DNA of 64,000 bases from Lingula anatina (lineage: Eukaryota > Brachiopoda > Lingulata > Lingulida > Lingulidae): positions 195,348-259,347 of the forward strand of contig NW_019773792.1 in the NCBI RefSeq assembly GCF_001039355.2, read 5' to 3'. Position numbers and translations under genes: made by a program. The notes beneath the pieces were generated by a model, which searched no databases, was not told the DNA's origin, and worked only from the letters and a program-made list of their open reading frames with translations. Position 1 is the first letter of the stretch. Each line of letters begins with the position of its first letter. This document shows, in pieces, positions 50,029 to 62,171 of the stretch.

Positions 50029-50653
50029 TGGGTAACGAATGATCACGTTATGATTGTTCATAAGCAATCATTATGGTACTGCAGCATGCAAAACTAGATA
50101 TTAGTTGTTATATTTTCGTAATATCTCATAATTATATGTATTTGCTTACTGTTCTAGGCCTACTGGTAGTAATATTGTCTGTACCACAATTCCAGTGAAC
50201 AGCAGGGAATGATGTCTGATTTAATTGCAGGGATTATGTTATATTGCACTTTTATTCTTGTAATTTAGTACACAAGGTAAGTTTTTTTTTAAGTGTCATA
50301 TATATCCACACTGTGAAGCTTAAAGCCTACCAGCATGAGGTAACGATCTGATGTATCATTATTAAGCAAGCACATTGATTTAGTGTGAATATTAGAGCAA
50401 CATTGTCTTAGACCCAGTCCTATTTGACCGAAACCGTGTATTTGTGGATGTGTGTGCTGTATACATTGTGCGTGGTGCGTGTCCTGTCCATGCATATTGG
50501 GTGTGTGTTATTTTGTGTGAATGTTTCATATTTTTGTAGGTATGTCCGACTGTTTGGACATACTGAGACCAGGTACTGCAACTGTACTGGTAATTTTGTT
50601 AGATATAAGATATGCATGCTTTTAATATATATATGCATAACAGATTAACGTAA

Positions 50654-53600
50654 ATGACTACAATTAAGATTGCATCATTGAACTGTAGAGGATTGAGGGA
50701 AAATATTAAGCGTAAAGATGTTTTTAGTTTTTTAAGAGAAAAGACGGCTTCAATCTACTGTCTACAAGATACTTATTTGGTAGAGTCTGATAATAAGATT
50801 ATACATGCACAATGGGGTTTAGAACACTTGATGACTGCTGGTAAAACTGACTCCCATGGGGTAACAAACCTATTTAATAATAATTTTGAGTATAGTATAA
50901 ACGGAGTTAAAAAAGATGACAATGGTAATTTATTGGTAATAGAACTGAAAATCGAAAAAACGATTTTAATAACACTTATTAATATTTATGGCCCAAATAA
51001 AGATTCACCGGAATTTTATAAGAATATTCATAAAATATGCAAAGAACATGAATCGGAGTTCCTGATTATGTGTGGAGATTGGAATTTGGTCCAAAATTTT
51101 GAATTAGACTGTTGCAATTATGTAACACAAAACAACAAAAATAGTCACAAAGTTGTAGAAGAGCTGAAAAATAATTTTGATTTGGTTGACCCGTGGAGAA
51201 TAAAAACCCCGATAAAAAACTTTATACATGGCAAAGAACAAATCCAGTAAAACAAGCACGGTTAGACTTTTCCTGGTATCACAAGAGTTTTAACATTAAA
51301 ATGTCAATAGTTCGCGACGTTAAAATTGTTCCCGGATATCGCACAGATCATTCCTATATTGAATTAGAAATAGTAATGTCTTTTTTTGAAAAGGGGAGGG
51401 GATTTGGGAAATTCAATAATTCTTCATTAAAAGACCATGAATACACTGTATGTGAAAAAAGTTGAAGATTGTATTTTGCAAACAAAAATGGAATATGTTC
51501 CCACGCCAGTGGTGCCTGATAGTAGTATCATGACTATTCCGAATGAACAATTACAATTAAATATTGATGATGATTTATTTTTTGAAATTATGCTGATGAA
51601 AATTAGAGGTATAACAATATCACATAGTTCATGGAAGAATAAACAGAGGAAGGAACGGAAGGCCAATATTGAACATCAAATAAAAGTATTGCAAGAAGAT
51701 ATTAACAGTAACAATGATGTAAATGGAATGAAACAATTAACAGAGCTTAATACACAACTAAAAAATATAAGGGAGCTTGAAATGAAAGGGTTACTGATAA
51801 GGTCTCGAGCAAGATGGGTAGAACAAGGTGAAAAACCGACAAAATATTTTCTTAACCTGGAAAAGAGGAACTATATAAATGGACCATTTGGAGAATGTTG
51901 GGATTGGTGAATTAATGGAGGGATTGGAAATTCAAAAATTATCTTTGAGTCATCAAAATTAGAGGATAATATTGCTAAAAATGAGGTGTTACTGTCTCTA
52001 AAGGAATGTAAAAATGATTCAGCCCCTGGATGTGATGGCTTTTCTCCTGAATTTTTTTAATTTTTCTGGGTTGACATTGGCGATTTTCTGCATCGATCAT
52101 TTATTGAGACCTTTCAAAAAGGTGAACTTTCGCCACTGCAGAAATTTGGTGTTATCTCAATACTACTCAAGGGAGACAAACCAAGGGAATTTATAAAAAA
52201 TTGGAGACCGATGTCTATTAAACGTCACTTACAAAAATTTTATCTAGAATAATTGCTAATAGAATCAAACCGTTTCTCCCTAAATTAATACACGAAAATC
52301 AAAAGGGTTTTATGGCGGGTAGATATTTGGGTGAGAACACAAGTCTTTTATATGATATCATACATGTTTGCAATGAAAATAGCGTACCAGGCCTAGTTTT
52401 AATGGTCGATTTTGAGAAAGCATATGATTCAATATCTTGGAATTTTATTAGAAATGTCTTAAGTTTTTTCAACTTTGGGGAAAATATAAAGAAGTGGATT
52501 GATATATTTTTTACTAATTTTAAGCTATGTGTGACTCAGGGTGGCATTGCCTCATCTTTTTTTAAAATATATCGTGGTTGTAGACAGGGGGATCCGATCT
52601 CACCATACTTATTCTTGTTATGCGTAGAGATAATGGGTGCTATGTTTAGAACAAGTAGAACAGTCAAGGGCATTAAAATTAAAAATAAATAATATAACAT
52701 AATGCAGTATGCGGATGAATAAAAATCATTAAAAAACACACTTTCACTAATAGACCAATTTGCTAAGTTCTCCGGTTTAAAGCCAAATTACCAAAAAACA
52801 TGCTGTATTAAAATTGGACCATTGAGATTTACGGTGAGAAATTTTAATGCGAACTATGGAATCAAATGGTCCCAAGAATCGTTTACTTTTCTTGGAATTA
52901 TTTTTACTGTAGACTTGGTTAACATGGTTGAATTAAATTTTGAAAACAAGGTAAAGGATATTAAAAAATTGATAAAGTCCTGGTCAAGGCGACTATTAAG
53001 TGTTACAGGAAAAATTACTGTAGTTAAATCAATAATGCTGTCTAAATTAACACATCTGTATATAAGCCTACCAAATTTGAGTGAAGAACATATAAAGGAT
53101 TTAGAAAGTGCATTTTTTTTTAAATTTCATATGGAACAATAAGAAGGATAGAATAGCAAGAAATACATTAATTCAAGTTTACCAGCATGGTGGACTACAT
53201 ATGATTTCAGTCAAATGGTTTATTGATAGCTTGAAAATTTCGTGGTTGAGAATACTGATGGGCTGTATCATGGCATCAATTGTTGTTAGATACATTATCA
53301 TACAATTTTATGGATCTTGTGAATTTTGGACAGGAATATGTAAAGCACATTGAAAAGAAAACCACCAATAGATTTTGGAAAGATGTATTTCGAGCATTCT
53401 GTCAGTTTAGACAAATAATTGATAAGGCTGATTTAGAGTTTTATCAAGCGGTATGGTTTAATAACATGATAAAAATCAATAGTAAAACAATTTATCACAA
53501 GAAGTGGCATGAGAAAGGAATAGGACGAGTGTTTGATTTTGTAGATGAAAATAATAACTGTTTAAATTATGCCAATTTTTGTAGTAAATTTCTACCCACC

Positions 53601-54355
53601 ATTCACAATGTTTTATGGTATTGTACAGTGTATCGAGAAAATGATTAAAAATAAGAAAAACATTGATATCTGTATGAATATTCCATTTAGACCAAAATTT
53701 CTAGAGGTTCTGATGAGAAATCAAAAGGGAGTAAGATCTATATACGATACCTTTGTTACTAGCTTGTATTTTAGACCGAAAAGTGAAATAAAATGGGAAA
53801 GTGAGTTGAATGTGTACCACGATGAAAAATGGTGGATGGAAAAGAATAACACGATTACGAATTTGGATGATATGAGCCTTAGATGGTTTCAACATCGACT
53901 GGTCCATAGAATCTTAGGAACAAAGTCTTTTTTATTTCGGATAAATGTAGTAGAATCAATTATATGTGTATTTTGTATAAAAGAGGAGGAAACTTTTGTT
54001 CATTTGTTTTGGGAATGCAGTAGAATTTCAGAAATCTGGGAACGAGTAAGAGAATGGTTTAAATATAAAAGAAAGTTTAAACTGTATTGACATTATATTT
54101 GGAAAAGAACAAAGTTTGCTAAATTTAATTATTTGTTTGGTTAAAAAATTTATATATTGCCAGAAAATGACAAAAAGTGCCCCAGATTTCTTGAAAGTAA
54201 AAAGTTATATTAATCAATATATGGAAAGTGACTATTTTACTTATAGCAAAAATATGGATAATGATGGTTTTATTAAACAAGGCAGCAAAGTTGTCAAATG
54301 TACAGACAAAAAGCAGACAATAACAATGCACAAAATAGGCTACTGTCAAATCTGA
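50654..54355 (+). pseudogene. LINE (L1/Tx1-type) ORF2: endonuclease and reverse transcriptase, broken
   Basis: Domains in order: AP-like endonuclease (IKIASLNCRGLRENIKRKD; LITLINIYGPNKDSPEFY; CGDWN; RTDHSYIELE), reverse transcriptase (FIKNWRPMS near 52190; LVLMVDFEKAYDSISW; YRGCRQGDPISPYLF; YADE at 52708-52719), and a C-terminal CCHC zinc finger (CVFC, then HLFWEC, near 53970-54020) of the zf-RVT type. The finger with this RT points to the L1/Tx1 group. The frame is broken by several shifts and stops (about 51240, 51460, 51908, 52690, 53140, 53640, 54090), and the catalytic YADD reads YADE followed by a stop, so it is inactive. Confidence 0.88.
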
Positions 54356-54399
54356 TGCAATTGTACATTATGCTTAACTGCGAATTCAACATCAAATTT

Positions 54400-56150
54400 T
54401 AATTATGCTCAACAGGTAATACCAATGTAAGTAAAATGTGTAACAAGCATAAGACTTCAGGCCCATGGGAGTTCAAGTTCACACTTTGAAAATGCCAGAA
54501 TGAGAAAAATGAAAATTTCACACAAAACTGCAGAAATTCAATAATAAATGATAACCCAATTGAGCTGGCTTTCTAATTTTGAACTGCATGCCAATCCTAA
54601 AAATCATACTTGTAAGTTGAAAATAATAATAAGTAACACAGTTTTCTTTTCATAATGTTTGTAGTAGCAGCGCAAAAAGATTTTTATCAATTTTGATGTA
54701 ACATTACATAATAAATTACGGAATAATTATCACCAATTTTTGATTATTGACTATAAATAGCATGGACATTAAGAAAATTTGATTATCATTTGGCTTCATG
54801 TCCATGGGAGCTTCGAGTCCCACAATGAATATGCCAACATGATAAAAATGAATATTTCACTAAAATGTATAACTTCCAGAAAAAGAAGCCAATTAGACTG
54901 CTTTTCCAACTTGATCTGCATTTAGTCCTGTATTTCTTTTTTGAAAGTTTGACAATCATAAGTAACATGGTTTTCCCATGATGGTCATCATGGCAGCAGC
55001 ACCCAAAATTGTGTTTTCTTCTATTTTGATGCAATATTACATAATGCTTAACAGCATAAAACCATTAGTTTTTTATAAAAAAAATATACGTATCATGGAT
55101 TTTCAGAAAATGTGACTAGCATGGGTCTTCAAGCCCGTGGAGGTTCTAAGTCACATCTTGAAAATGCCAATATGTGAAAAATTAAATTTTCACAAAAAAC
55201 TGTTTAACTGCCAGAAAAATTTACCAAAAAGACTACATTGCCCACTGAAGCTTTATTTAAGTCCCATTTTTCTTTCCTGTAAGTTTGAGAACAGTAAGTG
55301 ACATGGTTTTCCTTAAATGGTCATCACGGGAGCAGTGCCTAAAATAGGGGTTTCTTCAAATTTTGATGCAACATTACATAATGTTTAACAGCATAATGAC
55401 CATTAATGTTTAATAATAAAATATTAGTATCATGGATATTCAGAAAAATGTGACTAGCAAAGGTCTTCAGGCCCGTGGAACTTCAAAGTCACACCTTGAA
55501 AATGCCAAAATGTAAACAAGACAGCACTGTCCTGAAACGTGTTTTTTTTCCATTTTTAACAATTTTTTTAACATATAACAAAATTAACAGTTTACCGCCA
55601 TTTTTCAACTAAGAAAATTGATGAGATGGGAAAAATATCAATAGAACAGTGTCCAATTTCCTCCATTCTGAGTTTCTGAACATAGTGAATGACAAACTGC
55701 AATGATATGAGTTTATTTCCATTTTTGAAACTCTATTATACAATACACGATAACAAGTTTACCATCATTTTTACATAATCAACTAACAATGTTGTAAAGA
55801 TGCAGGAAATGTCAAACAAACACTTTTACGTATCTTATTAGTTCAATAATGAGACTGTTAACATGCCTTAGAATTGAATCTGAGGAAATGTGAAAAAACA
55901 GCATAACTTATAAAAAAATGGCTCGATTATGCTGATTTTCGAACTTGACCTGCGTTTTAGTAAGACTGATTACTCCTGTGAGTTTCATGACAACAGGCCT
56001 ATCGGTTTTCCTTGAAATGTGTTAACAGTGTTTCATATATGCTGAAAAGTGAAAAAACAGCATATGCTGATTTTCGAACTTGAGCTGCGTTTTATGAATA
56101 TTCGTCAGCTCTGTAAATATAAAGCCAAAAAGTAAAACTGTCTTCCACTT
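54400..56150. repeat. Diverged satellite of about 340-bp units
   Basis: A landmark TTCAGGCCCATGGGAGTTCA (variants thereof), followed by CTTTGAAAATGCCA, recurs near 54457, 54795, 55123 and 55468, spaced 338, 328 and 345 bp. A second landmark (GTAACATGGTTTTCC, GGTCATCA, GCAGCAG) keeps the same phase. Weaker units continue to about 56150. No coding sequence. It begins directly after LINE ORF2, so it may derive from that element's 3' region. Confidence 0.75.
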
Positions 56151-56337
56151 ATGGTGTTAACGCTGAAAGTGCACGGCGACGGCGACGACAGACGCAGGTG
56201 ATGGCAATATGTAGGCCTACAGACACATCTGTGTCTGTACATAAAAATGGAAATTCAACAGTTAAGTACCTTTAGAGCTTGTATGTATACATGGGTGTGA
56301 GAGTGTTTTGTATTTTTTGTTTGGAAAAAAAAAAGAT

Positions 56338-56345
56338 GTATAGAT

Positions 56346-56397
<52 letters not shown>

Positions 56398-56892
56398 TGC
56401 CCTGAAAAGGGCATTCCGTGATTGGCACGATAGAGGCGTGTCGCCTGTTGAGGGAAGGGGGAGGGTGGATTGGTTGCAGATAGCAATATTTCCCATCTAC
56501 GGTTCTCCGCTCTACCAACTGAGCTATCGCGAGTCGACCCCCGACTCTTGAGCCATTCACGCGCTCAATTCGTACCGTCCAGCTCGTATCCCTTTTGCTG
56601 TGGAGGAGAACTCCTCAACAGGATAAAGCATCTTAGACTGAACGGAGACACCTTTGCTTACCGACCCCCTCCGTCCCTAAATTTTTCTTTTTTTTATCTC
56701 GGACTCTGCAGCTGATGAAAGTCACTTGTTGACAGAAAAGCGATTTCTGCAACCAGTCCACCCTCCCCCTTCCCTCAACAGGCGTCACGCCTCTATCGTA
56801 TCAATCACGGAATGCCCTTTTCAGGGCATCCTATATATATCGGCTAAGATCTAATAAATATTATTAGATCTTAGATATCGGTATCTATAAAT
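56338..56892. mobile_element. Foldback element of about 555 bp with (TA)n arm
   Basis: Outer arms TATAGATACCGATATATATA and TATCGGTATCTATA, and inner arms GGTGCCCTGAAAAGGGCATT ... GGTGGATTGGTTGCAG, are mirrored at 56735-56830. The left arm has an expanded TA tract; the right arm has a nested palindrome (CTAAGATCTAATAAATATTA ...). The middle holds a tRNA-like block. Related sequence lies at about 9700-9790. Confidence 0.75.
56475..56533 (-). other. tRNA-Tyr-like 5' half inside foldback element
   Basis: On the minus strand, TCGCGATAGCTCAGTTGGTA followed by GAGCGGAGAACCGTAGAT matches the D-arm (box A) and anticodon arm of animal tRNA-Tyr(GTA). No T-arm or box B (GGTTCGA) follows, so this is a tRNA-derived fragment, as in SINE heads, rather than a functional tRNA gene. 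Confidence 0.5.
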
Positions 56893-57279
56893 CTCATACT
56901 AGGTAGACGACACACCTACCTACCTACCTATCAGAGACGATCTTTCCTCATAATAAAGGCGAGAAGCCTATCACACTCTAAAAGCCGCTCTCAACTCACC
57001 AAGGGGCGCTGTCAAAACACACGTCCTCGGAGGCCCAGCTCTGAATAGTATAATTTTGGTAAAGTGGAATCTAATACTAGGGCATAAGCCGACCACCCCT
57101 ATCACGTAAGTGCAATCACTCTTATTGGCTTGAATGCCAGACACAACTCTACATGTAGCTGCTTGGGGCTAATAAGCCGCGCGCACACGAAAGTGAATTA
57201 TCCTCTAGCATCAAGGAGTCGTGTCACACAATTAAACTGATTACACTATCAACCATTAAGCGGAGTTGGATCGATCCAC
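56893..57279. repeat. Right copy of the GGATCGATCC repeat
   Basis: Reverse-complement partner of 48441-48692. It ends GGAGTTGGATCGATCCACG and begins with an ACACCTACCTACCTACCTAT tract. About 130 bp internal to this copy are absent from the left one. Confidence 0.7.
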
Positions 57280-57341
57280 GTGGTACGATGTTTGAATCTT
57301 TATACATTGCTACAAGGTACTCATAGATTTAATATTAAGTA

Positions 57342-57495
57342 CAGGGGCGATCCAGGATTATTTGATGGGGGGTCCGGAACGACAGGCCTCGGATGCGAAG
57401 CCGACCATCGCCCCCTTGGTGTGGGGTTTGGGGCCTGCTCAAGGGCCCCGTAAATTTTTTGGTAATTTGGAGAGCAAACAGTGCCCTTTGGTACG
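57342..57495. mobile_element. CAGGGGCGATCC element, left part
   Basis: Begins CAGGGGCGATCCAGGATTAT and contains GGATGCGAAGCCGACC as in the element at 40213-40787. It runs to CCCTTTGGTACG at 57484-57495, where another transposon is inserted. Host sequence resumes at 58161 with the same CCCTTTGGTACG, then GTTTAGAA. Confidence 0.65.
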
Positions 57496-58160
57496 CTCTA
57501 CCAGAGCGAGTGATAGATTTTTTTACAGATATGTCTCTAGCTAGATAGATAGTCATTTTGTTGAGGAATCCCATGTGAAAACAATTATCTCTGCGCGCGT
57601 GCCAAAGGCTTTGTACTTGCTCTGCATGAACTGAGCTTCACAACCATGTGATAACTGCTCGTTACGCAACCAGTCTAAGGCTTTTTTATCTGTCACAGAA
57701 GAGCAAGTGATTGAAGTCAGAGTAATTAACTGTCTTGATTGCTGTCACGCAGACTTAGACTGGACCTGCTAAAGCCCCCTTTACACTGGACGGCGTCCTT
57801 TCTGCGTCCAGCAGTACGGCCCCATTTGAGAGTAAAAAAATTATAATATTTTACGTGCCGGCAACTGGCCGATCATTGAGCATTCATTCTGATACAAAAT
57901 TAATGCTCGTGCCTCCTTATTAAGACCACAGCGATGTCAAATTTCATGGTCGCAGAGAGGACGCAGAAAGGACGCCGTCCAGTGTAAAGGGGGTATAAGT
58001 GGCAGTGCCTGAGCAGTTATGCAAACGATTATCAGCTATGTAATCAGCCTTGAGATTCCTCAACGGGATGAGTTCAGCTGTAAATGACTATCTATCTAGC
58101 TAGAGACATATCTGTGAATATCTGTAAAAAAATATATATCACTCGCCCTGGTAAGGGTAG
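57496..58160. mobile_element. 665-bp element with long inverted ends, Mutator-like
   Basis: The left arm (GAGCGAGTGATAGATTTTTT, then ACAGATATGTCTCTAGCTAG) is mirrored by the right arm (CTAGCTAGAGACATATCTGT, then ATATCACTCGCCC). CCCTTTGGTACG is directly repeated at 57484-57495 and 58161-58172. Long arms with a target repeat of 9 bp or more fit Mutator-like elements. It is inserted in the CAGGGG element and itself contains the MITE at 57775. Confidence 0.75.
57775..57993. mobile_element. MITE with GGCGTCCTTTCTGCGTCC ends, copy 2
   Basis: 219 bp. The left end CCCCCTTTACACTGGACGGC is exactly mirrored by GCCGTCCAGTGTAAAGGGGG at the right end, and the GTCCTTTCTGCGTCC block follows in both arms. 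Same family as 24336-24512. Innermost layer of a three-level nest. Confidence 0.88.
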
Positions 58161-58800
58161 CCCTTTGGTACGGTTTAGAACAAAAAAAGGTGTTTTAAAC
58201 ACTTTAATCTAAACACAGAAACTTACTTGTCTGCATTTATCCTTAAAAGTTCAGGTCTGTGTATTCCTTTGTGAAAGTTTAGTTTTCGCTGATTTCTCTT
58301 TTTTCCTTTGGTAATTCACAATGAAATGTTTTCCACTGTTCTGGTTCTCACCCAAGGGTTTCATTCTTTTAATCACCTAATCGATAATTTTCATATTTTT
58401 CACTGCAGCTCTGATGATAAAAATCCCATTTCCATGTTCATCTGGCATGCTGTTGTGTAAAATTCATTTATTCATTCACTAAAGAACCATGTGTTACATT
58501 ACTAAGAAAATCACCCAGCCCTTCGGGCTTATAAGACGCTTAATGTACATAACCGTTCTTGTCATTTATGATATATTGTGGCTATATATTTTGCGAGTAC
58601 ATTTTTGCTTTTTTTTTCTTCAGAGGCAGCGGGATGTCGTAAGTAGAACATCAAACTTAGTATATTATGATCTACAGTTTGTTTCCAATCTATAGAGAGA
58701 AATCACACTGGTTTAATCATTTTTAAAGAAAGCGTTACAGCAATGAATTATAAGTACAAATATTTTGATGCATCTAGAAAGATCTACATTTTACACCCCA

Positions 58801-58995
58801 TTCTCATAGATTAGATCGACCTACATTGGATCGACCTAACTCCCTGGGGGTTCACGCTAAATAGCTGTCAGCCGGGCGGACACGAAAGTTAATTACCCCT
58901 TATAGCTTGTAGTAGGCGGGGACGGACACTTAAGGCGGATTATCTGACAGTAATCTAGTGAGACTCCCCGCGGTGATAGATCGATCTAAAAGTTG
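58801..58995. mobile_element. MITE with GATCGATC termini, copy 3
   Basis: Matches 16581-16778 over its length, including ACCTAACTCCCTGGGGGTTC, AGTAGGCGGG and CAGTAATCTAGTGAGAC. Ends in GATAGATCGATCTAAAAG. Non-coding. Confidence 0.75.
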
Positions 58996-59328
58996 TGAGA
59001 ACAGAGCCATAGTTGTTAAATACAGTCCGAGCTTTCGGCCCCTGCGCCTTCTTCGAACATATGAACAAAAAGTAAAAAAAGTAAAAAAACAAAATCCTAG
59101 GATACGTGACGTCGGTGATGTGTTGAAGACATGCGATGTTCCAAAAGCGTGCTATACGTAAACAACGTCAAAATTACGTAACAAAGAAAAAAAAATTACG
59201 TAACAAAGAACAAAATCAATACTCATTAAAAAAACCATTATCCCTATTGAGTCCATTATTCAGGGTGTTTAGTGTTCTTAATATAAATTTCTGTTCGGCG
59301 ATCCGTCTTTGTCTAGTGTCGTTTAAGG

Positions 59329-60783
59329 AAGGAGTTATAACAGAAGGAGATTACACGCAAGTCTCTCTATTGTCCGATGTCTGTTACGGTGGGCGGAGCT
59401 AGCTACCGGGGGCCTCCTGTCTCAAGGTTTCGTCTGCGTCGTTCTCCTCAGCTTGGAGATTAATTTCATATGCGTTATTTCGCGTTAGAATTCGAGATCA
59501 GTAGTGTCAATATGCTGACGATTTTTTTTCACAGGTAATTATTTGGACGATGTGCTGGAAGGGAACGATATCATAGAAAGCGATTACAAGGTGGTGACTG
59601 AGGATGGTCGCCATAAGTTTTTTTGAGTCGGTGATAGACGTTTTTTTTTTTTTTTTTTTTTTTTTTTTTGTCACAACCCAGTGAAAAATCACCAAGGAGA
59701 AGTCAAAAGAAAACGTCCCAACTGTGGTTTGTGAAAATGACATTCAAGTGAACGTCTGTCCTCACTGCCAAAAGACATAATATTAATACATAAACGTTTG
59801 GACCCTCCTGCCCTTAGGTCCCATAAACATATACATTGTGACAGTGCCTAAGCTTTGTGACTGGTTTTTAATTTCTTAAAGTATTTTTTTCTCTCACTCG
59901 GTATAATTTTAATAATTTTAATATTATAATGCAGTAAAGTAAAATTTTAATCAAAGGTTGAGGCAATGCCACGACATGTCAGTTTACTTAATACTCGTTA
60001 TAAATTTCTTTATTTTGGAAATCTCCCTTTTTTCAGGATTATTTTGACACATACTAACACTGTTCATATTTGTCGGTAAACAAGTGCACGGTGCTAAACA
60101 ATAAGAATAATTTTTATTCATTCATAAATATATTTATGTACAAAATATATCAGAAATGTTAGTATTAACTGAGCTCTTTAAAGTGAAACGAATAAAGATG
60201 AGAATATAGAATTTCAAACTATTATTTACTATATAAACTTAAAATATCTTTCAAGTCGACTCTATACTCAAGCATCATGATAGAAGCATCTGAGAGTAAA
60301 ACCATTTTATTACATGTATATCAATAGAAGAACAAAACCAAAAACAAAATTTTACACATAAGCAGTAATTAATGAAGTCATAAGAATGATTAAGTTGCTA
60401 CAGTTTTCCAGTTTTATGCAGTCTATGTTGGCATTTTTTTCAACCGTGCAAATAGAAATAATTATATTATTTTTTATCTGACTTGCTGATACCAGTCTGT
60501 GCCAGATACTATTCCACTCACAGGCCAGCAAGCTGAGAATCTAATGGGCCGAATGAAAAAAATCCTAGAAGATAAAGTGGCTAATTCTTACAAAAAGGAT
60601 CAAAAACATGGGATTTTCAAAAGGTTATTATAGATCAAGACAACACTTAGTCAGAACATTTATGAAATGAACTGGAATACATGTCACAGCTGAAAAAATT
60701 AACTGGGCCAGTAAGTGACTGCTTTAAGGAAATTTCACTGAAACAGTCCAAACTTAACTGGCAATCAGGTAGACTGTTATACC
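59329..60783 (+). repeat. 1.45-kb tandem duplication, copy 1
   Basis: Begins AAGGAGTTATAACAGAAGGA and is followed head-to-tail by copy 2. Contains a GGTGGGCGGAGC GC-box-like word near 59390 and a CpG-bearing segment, then a pyrimidine tract and CACAG followed by an open frame NYLDDVLEGNDIIESDYKVV ending at TTTTTTTGA near 59627. A long poly-T follows at about 59641-59669. No family recognised. Confidence 0.85.
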
Positions 60784-62085
60784 AAGGAGTTATAACAGAA
60801 GGAGATTACACGCAAGCCTCTCTATTGTCCGATGTCTGTTACGGTGGGCGTGGCTAGCTACGAGGGGGCCTCCTGTCTCAAGGTTTCGTCTGCGTCGCTC
60901 TCCTCAGCTTGGAGATTAATTTCATATGCGTTATTTCGCGTTAGAATTCGAGATCAGTAGTGTCAATATGCTGACGATTTTTTTCACAGGTAATTATTTG
61001 GACGATGTGCTGGAAGGGAACGATATCATAGAAAGCGATTACAAGGTGGTGACTGAGGATGGTCGCTATAAGTTTTTTTGAGTCGGTGATAGACGTTTTT
61101 TTTTTTTTTTTGCACAACCCAGTGAAAAATCACCAAGGAGAAGTCAAAAGAAAACGTCCCAACTGTCGTTTGTGAAAATGACATTCAAGTGAACGTCTGT
61201 CCTCACTGCTAAAGGACATAATATTAATACATAAACGTTTGGACCCTCCTGCCCTTAGGTCCCATAAACATATAGGGCCTACATTGTGACAGTGCCTAAG
61301 CTTTAAATTGTGACTGGTTTTAAATTTCTTGAAGTATTTTTTCTTTCACTCGGTATAATTTTAATATTATAATGCACTAAAGTAAAATTTTAATCAAAGG
61401 TTGAGGCAATGCCACGACATGTCAGTTTACTGAATACTCGTTATAAATTTCTTTATTTTGGAAATCTCCCTTTTTTTTCACTTTTTCACTTTATTTTGAC
61501 ACATACTAACACTGTTCATATTTGTCGGTAAACAAGTGCACGGTGCTAAACAATAAGAATAATTTTTATTCATTCATAAATATATTTATGTACAAATATA
61601 TCAGAAATTTTAGTATTAACTGAGCTCTTTAAAGTGAAACGAATAAAGATGAGAATATAGAATTTCAAACTATTATTTACTATATAAACTTAAAATATCT
61701 TTCAAGTCGACTCTATACTCAAGCAACATGATAGTAGCATCTGTGAGTAAAACCATTTTATTATATCATTAGAAGAACAAAACCAAAAACAAAATTTTAC
61801 ATATAAGAAGTACCACTCACAGGCCAGCAAGGTATGAGAATCTAATGGGCCGAATGAAAAAAAACCTAGAAGATAAAGTGGCTAATTCTTACAAAAAGGA
61901 TCAAAAACATGGGAATTTCAAAAGGTTATTATAGATCAAGACAACACTTAGTCAGAACATTTATAAAATGAACTGGAATACATGTTACAGCTGAAAAAAT
62001 TAACTGGGCCAGTAAGTGACTGCTTTAAAGAAATTTCACTGAAACAGTCCAAATTTTACTGGCAAACAGGTAGACTGTTATACCA
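60784..62085 (+). repeat. 1.45-kb tandem duplication, copy 2
   Basis: Same order as copy 1 at high identity, but shorter by about 150 bp, mainly because copy 1 sequence at about 60363-60510 is missing here. It has GGTGGGCGTGGC in place of copy 1's GC-box-like word. In this copy a 37-residue frame from ATG 60968 to TGA 61081 is open; in copy 1 one extra T breaks the link between ATG and the conserved segment. Confidence 0.85.
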
Positions 62086-62171
62086 TGGCACTCAACAAAT
62101 TATATATAGGTTTTGAATTTTTTCCACGTGACAGTAACATAAAATTTAGTCCACTTTTGAAATGAATAGAG

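Noticed and set aside
56475-56545. Functional tRNA-Tyr gene
   Set aside because: Box A and anticodon arm are present, but no box B, T-arm or acceptor pairing follows.
56262-56560. Several overlapping open frames rich in Tyr-Ile repeats on both strands
   Set aside because: They are translations of the (TA)n tract in the foldback arm. Composition is entirely explained by the microsatellite.
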